From contig CAMRVW010000067.1 of NCBI GenBank assembly GCA_947054185.1, positions 1 through 11,214 on the forward strand: a stretch of DNA of 11,214 nt, given 5' to 3'. Both the position numbers and the translations under genes were made by a program. Source of the DNA: an uncultured Rikenellaceae bacterium (GTDB taxonomy: Bacteria; Bacteroidota; Bacteroidia; Bacteroidales; Rikenellaceae). Below the pieces are notes generated by a model. It had not been told where the DNA came from. It did not search any database and saw only the letters and a list, made by a program, of their open reading frames with translations. Shown piece by piece: positions 1-5,258 of the stretch. Each line of letters opens with the position of its first letter. Position 1 is the first letter of the stretch.

Positions 1-23
1 GGCTTTCGTACCTCAGCCCGACA

Positions 24-60
24 CAAAGAAATGTGTGCGGTTTCGGTTCCCTCAGACCGC
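24..60 (-). repeat. Inverted partial copy of a repeat found at 10974-11008
   Basis: Read on the minus strand, this stretch begins GCGGTCTGAGGGA and ends with an ACCGCACACA block and a T-rich tail. A similar stretch in the opposite orientation is at 10974-11008, inside the tandem array at the other end of the window. The two agree over about 35 positions with a few mismatches and small indels. Just beyond it, at 61-75, the minus strand also carries GGCAGGGCGG, which resembles the unit heads at 10191 and 10425. It is probably a dispersed fragment of the same repeat family. No function is visible. Confidence 0.45.
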
Positions 61-156
61 CCTGCCGGCACAAAAAAACTATTGACCTCAAAACTGCGGA
101 TAAAAATGTCGCACAAAAGCCCGCAGGGGCAGAATTTCGTGGCAAAACCGGTATAA

Positions 157-399
157 CCAAAGCCTGACGATGTAAAGGTCGTGCAGTTCAAACACTCTAA
201 TTCAGTTGAGTTTCCCGCTGTCGGTCGCCGCAACTCCTCGGACGGTTCGTTGAGCAGTGCGGGTACGGGCGGGTACTATTGGTCGTCAGTTGCGTATGAT
301 TCTTACAGCGCGTACAACCTGTACTTCGACAGCAGTAATTTGGGCGTGGGCAGTGGCGCCAGTAAGCGGAGCGGTTATAGCGTGCGTTGTGTCCGCTAA
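157..399 (+). pseudogene. Orphan C-terminal cassette of a DGR-type variable protein (C-type-lectin/FISUMP-like)
   Basis: The open frame follows a TAA at 154-156 and ends in TAA at 397-399. A GTG at 181 is the only plausible start and would give 72 residues. The protein contains FPAVGRRN, DGSL, GGYYWSS, AYNLYF and ends GYSVRCVR. That is the order of motifs at the C-terminus of Bacteroidales DGR target proteins with a C-type-lectin fold. The codons fall into two classes: framework codons (gcg, ggt, acg, tgg, ctg, gtg) and a second class ending in C or T that encodes S, G, Y, D, A and N (for example 298-309 and 343-363). This is what adenine mutagenesis of AAC/AAT template codons produces. The upstream half of a normal target (GWRLP-type motifs, export signal) is missing in all frames of 1-156. 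It is therefore a truncated gene, a detached variable region, or a very small gene. The assignment to a DGR is an inference. Confidence 0.6.
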
Positions 400-414
400 A
401 TATTAATACTTTGG

Positions 415-432
415 TTCTTTGATTTCTTTGAT
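415..432 (+). repeat. Two tandem copies of TTCTTTGAT just after the variable cassette
   Basis: TTCTTTGAT occurs at 415-423 and again at 424-432, followed by a partial TTCTT. It starts 15 bases after the stop codon of the variable cassette. DGR variable regions have cis-acting sequences at and just after their 3' end, so the position may matter, but I see no convincing long hairpin here (only GTCT-GACA-AGAC at 464-475). Confidence 0.5.
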
Positions 433-557
433 TCTTAACCGAGATACCGGCTCCGTTTTGATAGTCTGACAAGACAAAAGCCCTCTGACGCGAGGCATAG
501 ACAATCGTGGTCATTCCAAAACCGACAAATCAAACCCGCCGGCCACGTCCGTCTTCA

Positions 558-1316
558 TTACAGCTTAAACCTCCGCCATTTTTTACGATAAGGCGAAGAT
601 AAAAGCCCGAATATGAAACACAGATGCGAAAATAGGGTGACAGGCAGACCGTAATAGCGGCGCATGATATTGAAGCGTTCACGAAGGCTTTCCCGACGAT
701 GTGACGAGCTGACTCCACCCTCGCGGAACACCGACAGTATCGAATGGGTGTTGACCGTCTCTTTGCTTTGGCGAAGCGTCTTTATGACCCAGTCTATGTC
801 AGAGGCATACCTGTATTGCAGGTCGTATTGGGGGACAATGCGCCGCAGAGCTATGAACGATTGATGACACACCACCATGCCGCGTCTTAGAGAGAGCCAC
901 GTAAGATTGGCAGGGAGCTTCTTCTTACGCAATCCTTTGATGTTGCCGTCAATGTCGGTTATTAGTGTTTCGCCATAATATACGTCGGCAAACTGTTCGC
1001 GACCCTTGAATATGTTTTCCAGCACACATTCGTCATATACGGTGTCGCCGGCGTTTATGAACCACACATAGTCGCCGCCACACATGCGCAAACCCTTGTT
1101 CATGGCGTCGTATATGCCGTTGTCGGGCTCGCTGACCCAGTGCTTGATGTCGAGCGAATACTCCTCTATGACGGTGCGTGTGCCGTCTGACGACCCTCCG
1201 TCAACAACGATGAGTTCGAGATTCTCATACTTTATGCGCAAAAGGTTGTCGAGAGTAATACGCAAATCGGCGGCGGCATTATACACCACCGTTATTATAG
1301 AGACGCAAGGCAACAT
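558..1316 (-). CDS. Family 2 glycosyltransferase, WcaE-like
   Basis: The predicted product has 252 residues and is a cytoplasmic GT-A fold glycosyltransferase that would add a sugar from a nucleotide donor to a surface polysaccharide or lipid-linked glycan. The N-terminus has SIITVVYN (6-13), then VVDGGSSDGT (37-46), SEPDNGIYDAMNKG (62-75) and a NAGD acidic motif (88-91) at the usual metal/nucleotide site, and HQS at 151-153. The SEPDNGIYDAMNKG block and the overall length match the colanic-acid transferase WcaE group, but the acceptor cannot be deduced. Residues 225-241 are hydrophobic and are followed by a basic tail (RKKWRRFK), which suggests membrane association. The start at 1316 is supported by a promoter 20 bases upstream. 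The gene stands alone, with no neighbouring polysaccharide genes in the window, which is unusual for this family. The donor and product are unknown. Confidence 0.88.
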   Translation of the reverse strand: MLPCVSIITVVYNAAADLRITLDNLLRIKYENLELIVVDGGSSDGTRTVIEEYSLDIKHWVSEPDNGIYDAMNKGLRMCGGDYVWFINAGDTVYDECVLENIFKGREQFADVYYGETLITDIDGNIKGLRKKKLPANLTWLSLRRGMVVCHQSFIALRRIVPQYDLQYRYASDIDWVIKTLRQSKETVNTHSILSVFREGGVSSSHRRESLRERFNIMRRYYGLPVTLFSHLCFIFGLLSSPYRKKWRRFKL

Positions 1317-1336
1317 GTCTTATCTGTTTTTAACTG

Positions 1337-1369
1337 CAAAGATACCCAATTACCGCCAATTGACACCAA
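1337..1369 (-). promoter_or_regulatory. Bacteroidota-type promoter for the glycosyltransferase
   Basis: On the minus strand, TATCTTTG (1337-1344) matches the -7 consensus TAnnTTTG, with TTGG (1366-1369) 21 bases upstream as a fair -33 element. Transcription would begin near 1330, giving an A-rich leader of about 15 bases before the ATG at 1316. Confidence 0.65.
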
Positions 1370-1665
1370 CGACAGACTAAAATTTACACCCCGTCTTACA
1401 ATCGGCCGACCGATGAAAGCATTGCGGCTCTCTGTCGGGCTGTTGTATCGGTCGTGTCCCGTGCCTAACAGACACGCCAAAGTGCGGCTGCCCGTTTGTC
1501 CCGAGGCATTGCGTCAAAAGGCAGCCCGCTAAAAGCCGTTTGCTTTTGTCAGCTCGCCGTAAAGGCAATAGGCCGCCACGATAAAAGCTGTTTTCTATCG
1601 GATTCGGCCTCTTGTCTTTGAACGGGTAACGGGTCTATAGGCATTGTCGCCCTCGACGACGGAAC
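1370..1665. other. Non-coding stretch between glycosyltransferase and hydrolase
   Basis: No credible gene is visible on either strand; the short frames here lack family motifs. It holds a long stem-loop (1570-1610, listed separately) and a small A/T-rich hairpin, AAAAGC-cgttt-GCTTTT, at 1531-1547 that reads similarly on both strands. Confidence 0.6.
1570..1610 (-). terminator. Long stem-loop downstream of the hydrolase operon, possible 3' end
   Basis: AGGCCG (1570-1575) pairs with CGGCCT (1605-1610). Inside it, CGATAAAA (1579-1586) pairs with TTTT(c)TATCG (1591-1600) around a GCTG loop. It lies 56 bases past the stop codon of the hydrolase gene on the minus strand. It lacks a following U-run, so it is at best a weak or factor-dependent terminator, or a stabilising 3' structure. 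Confidence 0.35.
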
Positions 1666-2751
1666 TTACTCTCCATGCGTTGCAGAGGAAAGGGCGAAGT
1701 TCGTTCGGAAAAATGACTCCATTTTGTCGAACGGTATTATATCTGTGCGGTCATAGAGGTCGGTGTGAGATGCCCCGGGTATTATCATCAGATCTTTGTT
1801 ACTGCCCGTGAGCTTTTTGAAGGCATCTTCGCCCATGTATCGCGAGTGGGCCTTTTCACCGTGAATGACAAGCACGGCGCTCTCTATCTCGCCGGCACGA
1901 CTCATCAGGGGGAAGTTGATGAACGGTATGGGCACCGTGGCGTTTCTCCCCTGATTGGAGTTGAGCGAGCGGATGTGATAACCGCGTGAAGTCTTGTAAT
2001 AGGCGTGATAATCTTTCATGAATTGCGGTGCGTCGTCGTCCAATCGGTCGGGCACCCCTCCGCCGGGCTTTTGAAAGCCGTTACGGTAATCTTCGGTGCG
2101 CTGCACGGCAAGCTCCCGGCGCATGATGTTGCGGGCAGGTATATTGTCGTCGGCATCAAAATAGCCGCACGCGCTCACCCTGCTCATGTCATACATCGTC
2201 GACGCCACCGTCGCTTTGATGCGAGGGTCTGCCGCCGCGGCATTTATGGCCAGGCCGCCCCAGCCGCATATCCCTATTATGCCTATCTGCCCGGGGTCGA
2301 CCCTGTCGCAGGTGGCAAGCATGTCGACCGCGGCGCTGAAGTCCTCCGTGTTGATGTCGGGAGATGCGACATGGCGAGGCTCGCCGCCGCTCTCACCTGT
2401 GTACGAGGGGTCGAAGGCTATGGTCAGAAAGCCGCGTTCGGCCATCGTCTGGGCATAAAGGCCCGAGGCCTGCTCTTTGACGGCGCCGAAGGGACCGCAC
2501 ACTGCTATTGCGGGCAGCCTGCCCGAGCTGTTTTCAGGTACATACATGTCGGCAGCCAGTGTGATGCCGTAACGGTTGGTAAATGTGACTTTGCTGTGGG
2601 TCACCTTGTCGCTTTGGGGGAATGTCTTGTCCCATGCGGTTGTCAGTTCGAGTGTTTTCATGTCGTTTCGGTTGTCGTTTGCTCTTTTGCATCCCGTCCA
2701 TGCGACAACGATGCCGCATAAAGCGAGCAGGATGGGAAATCTTTTGTTCAT
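1666..2751 (-). CDS. Lipoprotein alpha/beta hydrolase, YcjY-like
   Basis: The product has 361 residues. It starts with a lipoprotein signal (basic MNKR, hydrophobic 6-18, then the lipobox W-T-G-C with Cys21), so the mature protein is probably anchored in the outer or cytoplasmic membrane facing the periplasm. The hydrolase domain begins near residue 52 and has CGPFGAVKEQASGLYAQ (85-101), FDPSYTGESGGEPR (113-126), ASPDINTEDFSAAVD (129-143), the nucleophile elbow GICGWGG (160-166), STMYDMSR (184-191), HGEKAHSR (297-304) and GASHTDLYD (326-334). These match the E. coli YcjY group, whose substrate is not well defined. The elbow has Cys162 where most relatives have Ser, as in dienelactone hydrolases. 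His329 is the likely catalytic His; the acid may be Glu299. The start codon overlaps the stop of the acetyltransferase gene (ATGA, 2748-2751), so the two are translationally coupled. An ester substrate is likely; its identity is not. Confidence 0.87.
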   Translation of the reverse strand: MNKRFPILLALCGIVVAWTGCKRANDNRNDMKTLELTTAWDKTFPQSDKVTHSKVTFTNRYGITLAADMYVPENSSGRLPAIAVCGPFGAVKEQASGLYAQTMAERGFLTIAFDPSYTGESGGEPRHVASPDINTEDFSAAVDMLATCDRVDPGQIGIIGICGWGGLAINAAAADPRIKATVASTMYDMSRVSACGYFDADDNIPARNIMRRELAVQRTEDYRNGFQKPGGGVPDRLDDDAPQFMKDYHAYYKTSRGYHIRSLNSNQGRNATVPIPFINFPLMSRAGEIESAVLVIHGEKAHSRYMGEDAFKKLTGSNKDLMIIPGASHTDLYDRTDIIPFDKMESFFRTNFALSSATHGE

Positions 2752-3329
2752 TGTTTTGATATTTCGTTTGTTTGTATCTGCCTCTGCACTCTTGCCGGTA
2801 TGCCTGCCGTGACGACATCGGCGGGCACGTCTTTGGTTACGACGGCCCCTGCCGCCACTATGGCGTTCTCGCCCACCGTCACCCCCGGCAATATTATGGC
2901 TCCGGCCCCTATCCAGGCGTTACGGCATATCCTGACCGGCCCGGTGACCAGCCTGTGACGCTCTTGCGGTTGTTCGGGATGGCCCTCGGTCACTATCTTC
3001 ACACCCGGACCTATGAATACGCCGTCCTCCAAGGTGATGCCGCCTTGGTCGAGAAAGGTGCATCCGAAGTTGATGAACACCTCTCTGCCCACACGTGTGG
3101 TCTTGCCGAATGCCGTATAAAAAGGGGCGAAAAGGCGCACCGACGGGTCCGGGTCACAGCCCCATATAAGCCCGAGCAGCGCCCTTGTCTCATCGGGTGA
3201 GTGGTAACCGGTGTTGAGCCTGCCGACAAGTTCTCTTGTGCGCTCTATCTCCCGGCGAAGAAGCAGGTGGTCGGGCTCCGATTCATCGGGACGATCGCCG
3301 CGTCTCATTCTCTCTATTATGTCGTTCAT
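2748..3329 (-). CDS. Hexapeptide-repeat O-acetyltransferase (LacA/Maa/NodL type)
   Basis: The predicted protein has 193 residues and no export signal, so it is cytoplasmic. It would transfer acetyl from acetyl-CoA to a sugar hydroxyl. An N-terminal helical region with LNTGYHSPDE (38-47) matches the Mac domain of maltose/galactoside acetyltransferases. Left-handed beta-helix repeats run from about 78 to 165 (VFINFGCTF, VFIGPGVKI, AWIGAGAII, AIVAAGAVV). His117 in EGHP aligns with the catalytic His of LacA, and the end VVTKDVPADVVTAGIPARV is the family signature. A longer frame extends to 3503, but it crosses the promoter and operator region, so I chose the ATG at 3329, which also gives the normal family length. 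The gene is first in an operon with the hydrolase. An acetyltransferase paired with a putative esterase suggests acetylation and deacetylation of related compounds, which is inference. Confidence 0.9.
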   Translation of the reverse strand: MNDIIERMRRGDRPDESEPDHLLLRREIERTRELVGRLNTGYHSPDETRALLGLIWGCDPDPSVRLFAPFYTAFGKTTRVGREVFINFGCTFLDQGGITLEDGVFIGPGVKIVTEGHPEQPQERHRLVTGPVRICRNAWIGAGAIILPGVTVGENAIVAAGAVVTKDVPADVVTAGIPARVQRQIQTNEISKQ

Positions 3330-3352
3330 GTGTCGTGTGTTTTTGTGTGATG

Positions 3353-3360
3353 CAAAGTTA
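3353..3360 (-). promoter_or_regulatory. -7 element for the acetyltransferase/hydrolase operon
   Basis: TAACTTTG on the minus strand matches TAnnTTTG and lies 23 bases before the ATG at 3329. No good -33 TTTG is present; instead the first copy of the 16-bp motif (3382-3397) lies where the -33 box would be. That arrangement fits a promoter that depends on an activator. Confidence 0.6.
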
Positions 3361-3381
3361 TGCGGACTTGGCCGATGATGC

Positions 3382-3459
3382 GATACCCTTTTTACGGAGG
3401 TAATTACCCCCATTACGGTTATTTCCCGTTCGTCCGGCTGCCTGATACCCGTGTTACGG
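3382..3459. promoter_or_regulatory. Three direct copies of a 16-bp operator-like motif
   Basis: The motif is GATACCC-N3-TTACGG. Copies lie at 3382-3397 (GATACCC, ttt, TTACGG), 3403-3418 (ATTACCC, cca, TTACGG) and 3444-3459 (GATACCC, gtg, TTACGG). Start-to-start distances are 21 and 41 bases, close to two and four helical turns, so all three would face the same side of the DNA. They sit between the divergent promoters of the acetyltransferase operon and the AraC-type gene. Two-part direct repeats spaced by about two turns are typical targets of AraC-family regulators. Binding by the neighbouring regulator is inferred. Confidence 0.6.
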
Positions 3460-3497
3460 ATAAAACGACCCGCATTAACGATTTGTCGCCGCGGTGC

Positions 3498-3528
3498 TTT
3501 CATTATAGGAACAAATGTGTTTTCTTTG
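3498..3528 (+). promoter_or_regulatory. Promoter of the AraC-family gene
   Basis: TTTC (3498-3501), a 19-base spacer and TTTCTTTG (3521-3528) match TTTG-N19-TAnnTTTG with one mismatch in each box. Transcription would begin near 3535, so the earlier in-frame GTG at 3451 would not be transcribed and the ATG at 3553 is the likely start. Confidence 0.5.
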
Positions 3529-3552
3529 TATGAAAATTATTCGCATCTGTTT

Positions 3553-4464
3553 ATGGACAATGTTCCCGATATGGTCAAGGCCGACACCATAGAGCAATAC
3601 AACCGCTTTTTCGGCTTTGAGACGCACCATCCGCTTGTCGGTGTCGTTCATTTCAACGGCACGGTGCCGCAGCCGGCCCATCGCATGACGCTCGGTTTTT
3701 ATGCCTTGTTCATCAAAAAGACGGCCGGATGTGTAATCAATTACGGCAAGACGGTATATGACTTTGACGACGAGACCGTTGTGAGCTTCGCCCCCGGACA
3801 GACGGTGGCCATACACAAGAAAGAGGACGGCCCCGTGCCAGAGTCGACAGGTCTGTTGTTTCATCCCGATTTTCTGCACCGCACTCCATTGGGTCAGCGC
3901 ATGAGCCAATACTCTTTCTTTTCTTACGCCTCCAACGAGGCACTCCACCTGTCGACCGAAGAGCGTATTGTACTGCAAGACTATATGGACAAGATTGTCG
4001 ACGAGTTGCGACACCCTATCGACAAGTTTTCCAAATCACTGATAATCTCTAACATAGAGGTATTGCTCAATTACTGCATGCGCTTTTACGAGAGGCAGTT
4101 CGTCACCCGCGAAAACATGAACCACGATGCTTTGGCGCGGTTCGAGCAACTGCTCGACGATTATCTGTCCTCCGACCTGACAGCCACGCACGGCATACCC
4201 ACCGTCAAATATTTCGCCGACAAGATATACCTGTCGCCCAACTATTTCGGCGATCTGGTAAAACAACAGACCGGCAAGACGGCGCAGGAGCTCATTCAAC
4301 TCAAGATGATATCGGCAGCCAAAGAGATGCTGTCAGACCCTGCCGCCACGATAAAACATGTGGCCGAGGCGCTCGGATTCCGACACCCGCAACATTTTGT
4401 CCGCTTCTTCAAACGTCAAGAGGGGCGCACCCCTAAAGAGTTCACAAACAGCCTGATATCCTAA
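3553..4464 (+). CDS. AraC-family transcriptional regulator
   Basis: With the start at 3553 the protein has 303 residues. The C-terminal AraC/XylS DNA-binding domain covers about 205-300. Its first helix-turn-helix is in VKYFADKIYLSPNYFGDLVK (218-237), the second is in IKHVAEALGFRHPQHFVRFF (267-286), and it ends with the usual GRTPKEF (291-297). Residues 1-160 resemble the cupin-like sensor half of this family, with MTLGFYALFI and a PGQTVAIHK strand, and probably bind a small ligand or mediate dimerisation. It is divergent from the acetyltransferase/hydrolase operon, with three copies of an operator-like motif in the gap, so it most likely controls that operon and perhaps itself. The frame stays open upstream to a GTG at 3451, but that segment overlaps the third operator copy and the promoter and has no family similarity. 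The ligand is unknown. Confidence 0.9.
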   Translation: MDNVPDMVKADTIEQYNRFFGFETHHPLVGVVHFNGTVPQPAHRMTLGFYALFIKKTAGCVINYGKTVYDFDDETVVSFAPGQTVAIHKKEDGPVPESTGLLFHPDFLHRTPLGQRMSQYSFFSYASNEALHLSTEERIVLQDYMDKIVDELRHPIDKFSKSLIISNIEVLLNYCMRFYERQFVTRENMNHDALARFEQLLDDYLSSDLTATHGIPTVKYFADKIYLSPNYFGDLVKQQTGKTAQELIQLKMISAAKEMLSDPAATIKHVAEALGFRHPQHFVRFFKRQEGRTPKEFTNSLIS

Positions 4465-4630
4465 CACTGCCGAAATTAGGAACAGACATATTGTGACGGC
4501 CGTCATGCCAACGACTGTGTCAAGATAAAATAAAGAGGTGTACAAGAAAATTTTATAATTTACAATAAACTGATTGTTAGAATATTGATTACTTTCATAG
4601 AATAAAGATGAAAAAAATGTTTCATAATAT

Positions 4631-4661
4631 TTTGTTTATCTGAAAAAGTTACATATCTTTG
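4631..4661 (+). promoter_or_regulatory. Consensus Bacteroidota promoter for tRNA-Glu and rpsT
   Basis: TTTG (4631-4634), 19 bases, then TATCTTTG (4654-4661) is an exact match to TTTG-N19-TAnnTTTG, set in very A/T-rich DNA. The expected start near 4668 is about 25 bases before the tRNA. Confidence 0.85.
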
Positions 4662-4692
4662 CATCCACAATCGAGAAGATTTAACCTCATTC

Positions 4693-4764
4693 GGTCCGTT
4701 CGTCTAGAGGCTAGGACTCAAGATTCTCATTCTTGCAACAGGGGTTCGATTCCCCTACGGACTA
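4693..4764 (+). tRNA. tRNA-Glu, anticodon CTC
   Basis: The acceptor stem GGTCCGT (4693-4699) pairs with ACGGACT (4757-4763), including one G-T pair, with discriminator A4764. The D-arm GTCTAGAGGCTAGGAC resembles bacterial tRNA-Glu. The anticodon stem CAAGA/TCTTG (4719-4723, 4731-4735) encloses the loop TTCTCAT, with anticodon CTC at 4726-4728, which reads GAG. The T-stem AGGGG/CCCCT (4740-4744, 4752-4756) encloses TTCGATT. CCA is not encoded. A tRNA-Glu with TTC must exist elsewhere to read GAA. The gene lies 39 bases before rpsT on the same strand. Confidence 0.93.
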
Positions 4765-4803
4765 CTAAAAATTAAGAGTTAATTACTTGAAACACAGACA
4801 ATA

Positions 4804-5055
4804 ATGGCAAACCATAAGTCATCAAAGAAAAGGATTCGTCAGACCGATGTCAGAAGGCTTCGTAACAAATATTACCACAAAACAACTCGTAATGCGGTAA
4901 GGGCTCTTCGCAACACCTCTGACAAGGAAGCGGCAGAAAAACTTCTCCCCAAGGTGGCTTCGATGCTCGATAAGCTTGCTAAACGCAACATTATCCACAA
5001 AAACAAAGCATCTAACCTTAAGAGCAGTATCGCCCTTCACGTAAACTCTCTCTAA
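4804..5055 (+). CDS. rpsT: 30S ribosomal protein S20
   Basis: The product has 83 residues, normal for S20, and starts MANHKSSKKRIRQTDVRRLR. The rest is rich in Lys and Arg with the helical pattern of the family (NKYYHKTTRNAVRAL, KLAKRNIIHKNKASNLKS). S20 binds 16S rRNA early in assembly of the small subunit. I see no separate promoter in the 39 bases after tRNA-Glu, so it is probably transcribed with the tRNA from 4631-4661 and released by RNA processing. The start lies in an A-rich leader with no clear Shine-Dalgarno, as is common in this phylum. A strong terminator follows at 5079-5110, and a second inverted repeat overlaps the stop codon. Confidence 0.97.
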   Translation: MANHKSSKKRIRQTDVRRLRNKYYHKTTRNAVRALRNTSDKEAAEKLLPKVASMLDKLAKRNIIHKNKASNLKSSIALHVNSL

Positions 5056-5068
5056 TTTTAGAGTTTAC
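5041..5068 (+). repeat. Inverted repeat across the rpsT stop codon
   Basis: GTAAACTCT (5041-5049) and AGAGTTTAC (5060-5068) are perfect 9-base complements around a 10-base loop that contains the TAA stop (5053-5055). It lies 11 bases before the terminator hairpin and could form a second 3' structure on the message once ribosomes leave. Confidence 0.6.
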
Positions 5069-5078
5069 CATACAACAT

Positions 5079-5110
5079 AACCCACCTGTCGATATCGACA
5101 GGTGGGTTTT
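5079..5110 (+). terminator. Rho-independent terminator after rpsT
   Basis: CCCACCTGTCG and CGACAGGTGGG form an 11-bp stem around ATAT, extended by AA/TT to 13 bp and followed by T residues. The DNA is a perfect palindrome over 5079-5108. The flanking A and T runs mean it could act in both directions, but only the plus strand has a gene just upstream. Confidence 0.9.
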
Positions 5111-5201
5111 AGTGTGTATATGGCGATGGTCTCCCGGTGCCTCTTGGGCCCGGAGAAATGCATCCTCTCGGGCAGGCGGGTTGCCTAAGACACAATAATT
5201 T

Positions 5202-5232
5202 TTTCAACTGTCGCCTATTTTTCGTATCTTGC
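5202..5232 (+). promoter_or_regulatory. Probable pheT promoter
   Basis: TTTC (5202-5205), 19 bases, then TATCTTGC (5225-5232) is a near match to TTTG-N19-TAnnTTTG, with mismatches at the last base of the -33 and the last two of the -7. Transcription would begin near 5239 and leave an A-rich leader of about 20 bases. Confidence 0.45.
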
Positions 5233-5258
5233 AGACTTGAAAAACAAAACAAATAGCG

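Noticed and set aside
1..557. A complete DGR (reverse transcriptase, template repeat, Avd)
   Set aside because: None of these is present in any frame or on either strand of the window; only a variable-region-like cassette is.
1341..1356. GATACCC followed by TACCG near the glycosyltransferase promoter, a possible fourth operator
   Set aside because: The second half does not match TTACGG at the right spacing, and GATA here is part of the reverse-strand -7 box.
2005..2721. A 238-codon plus-strand open frame opposite the hydrolase gene
   Set aside because: It is antisense to a gene with clear family motifs and has no domain of its own; it is open because of the codon bias of the opposite strand.
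3330..3503. N-terminal extension of the acetyltransferase up to an ATG at 3503
   Set aside because: It would run through the promoter and all three operator copies, and the added residues have no similarity to the family; the ATG at 3329 gives normal length.
3451..3552. GTG start at 3451 for the AraC-type gene
   Set aside because: It overlaps the third operator copy and lies upstream of the predicted transcription start near 3535.
4494..4505. Palindrome TGACGGCCGTCA after the AraC-type gene
   Set aside because: Only 12 bases with no loop or U-run; too short to call a terminator or operator.
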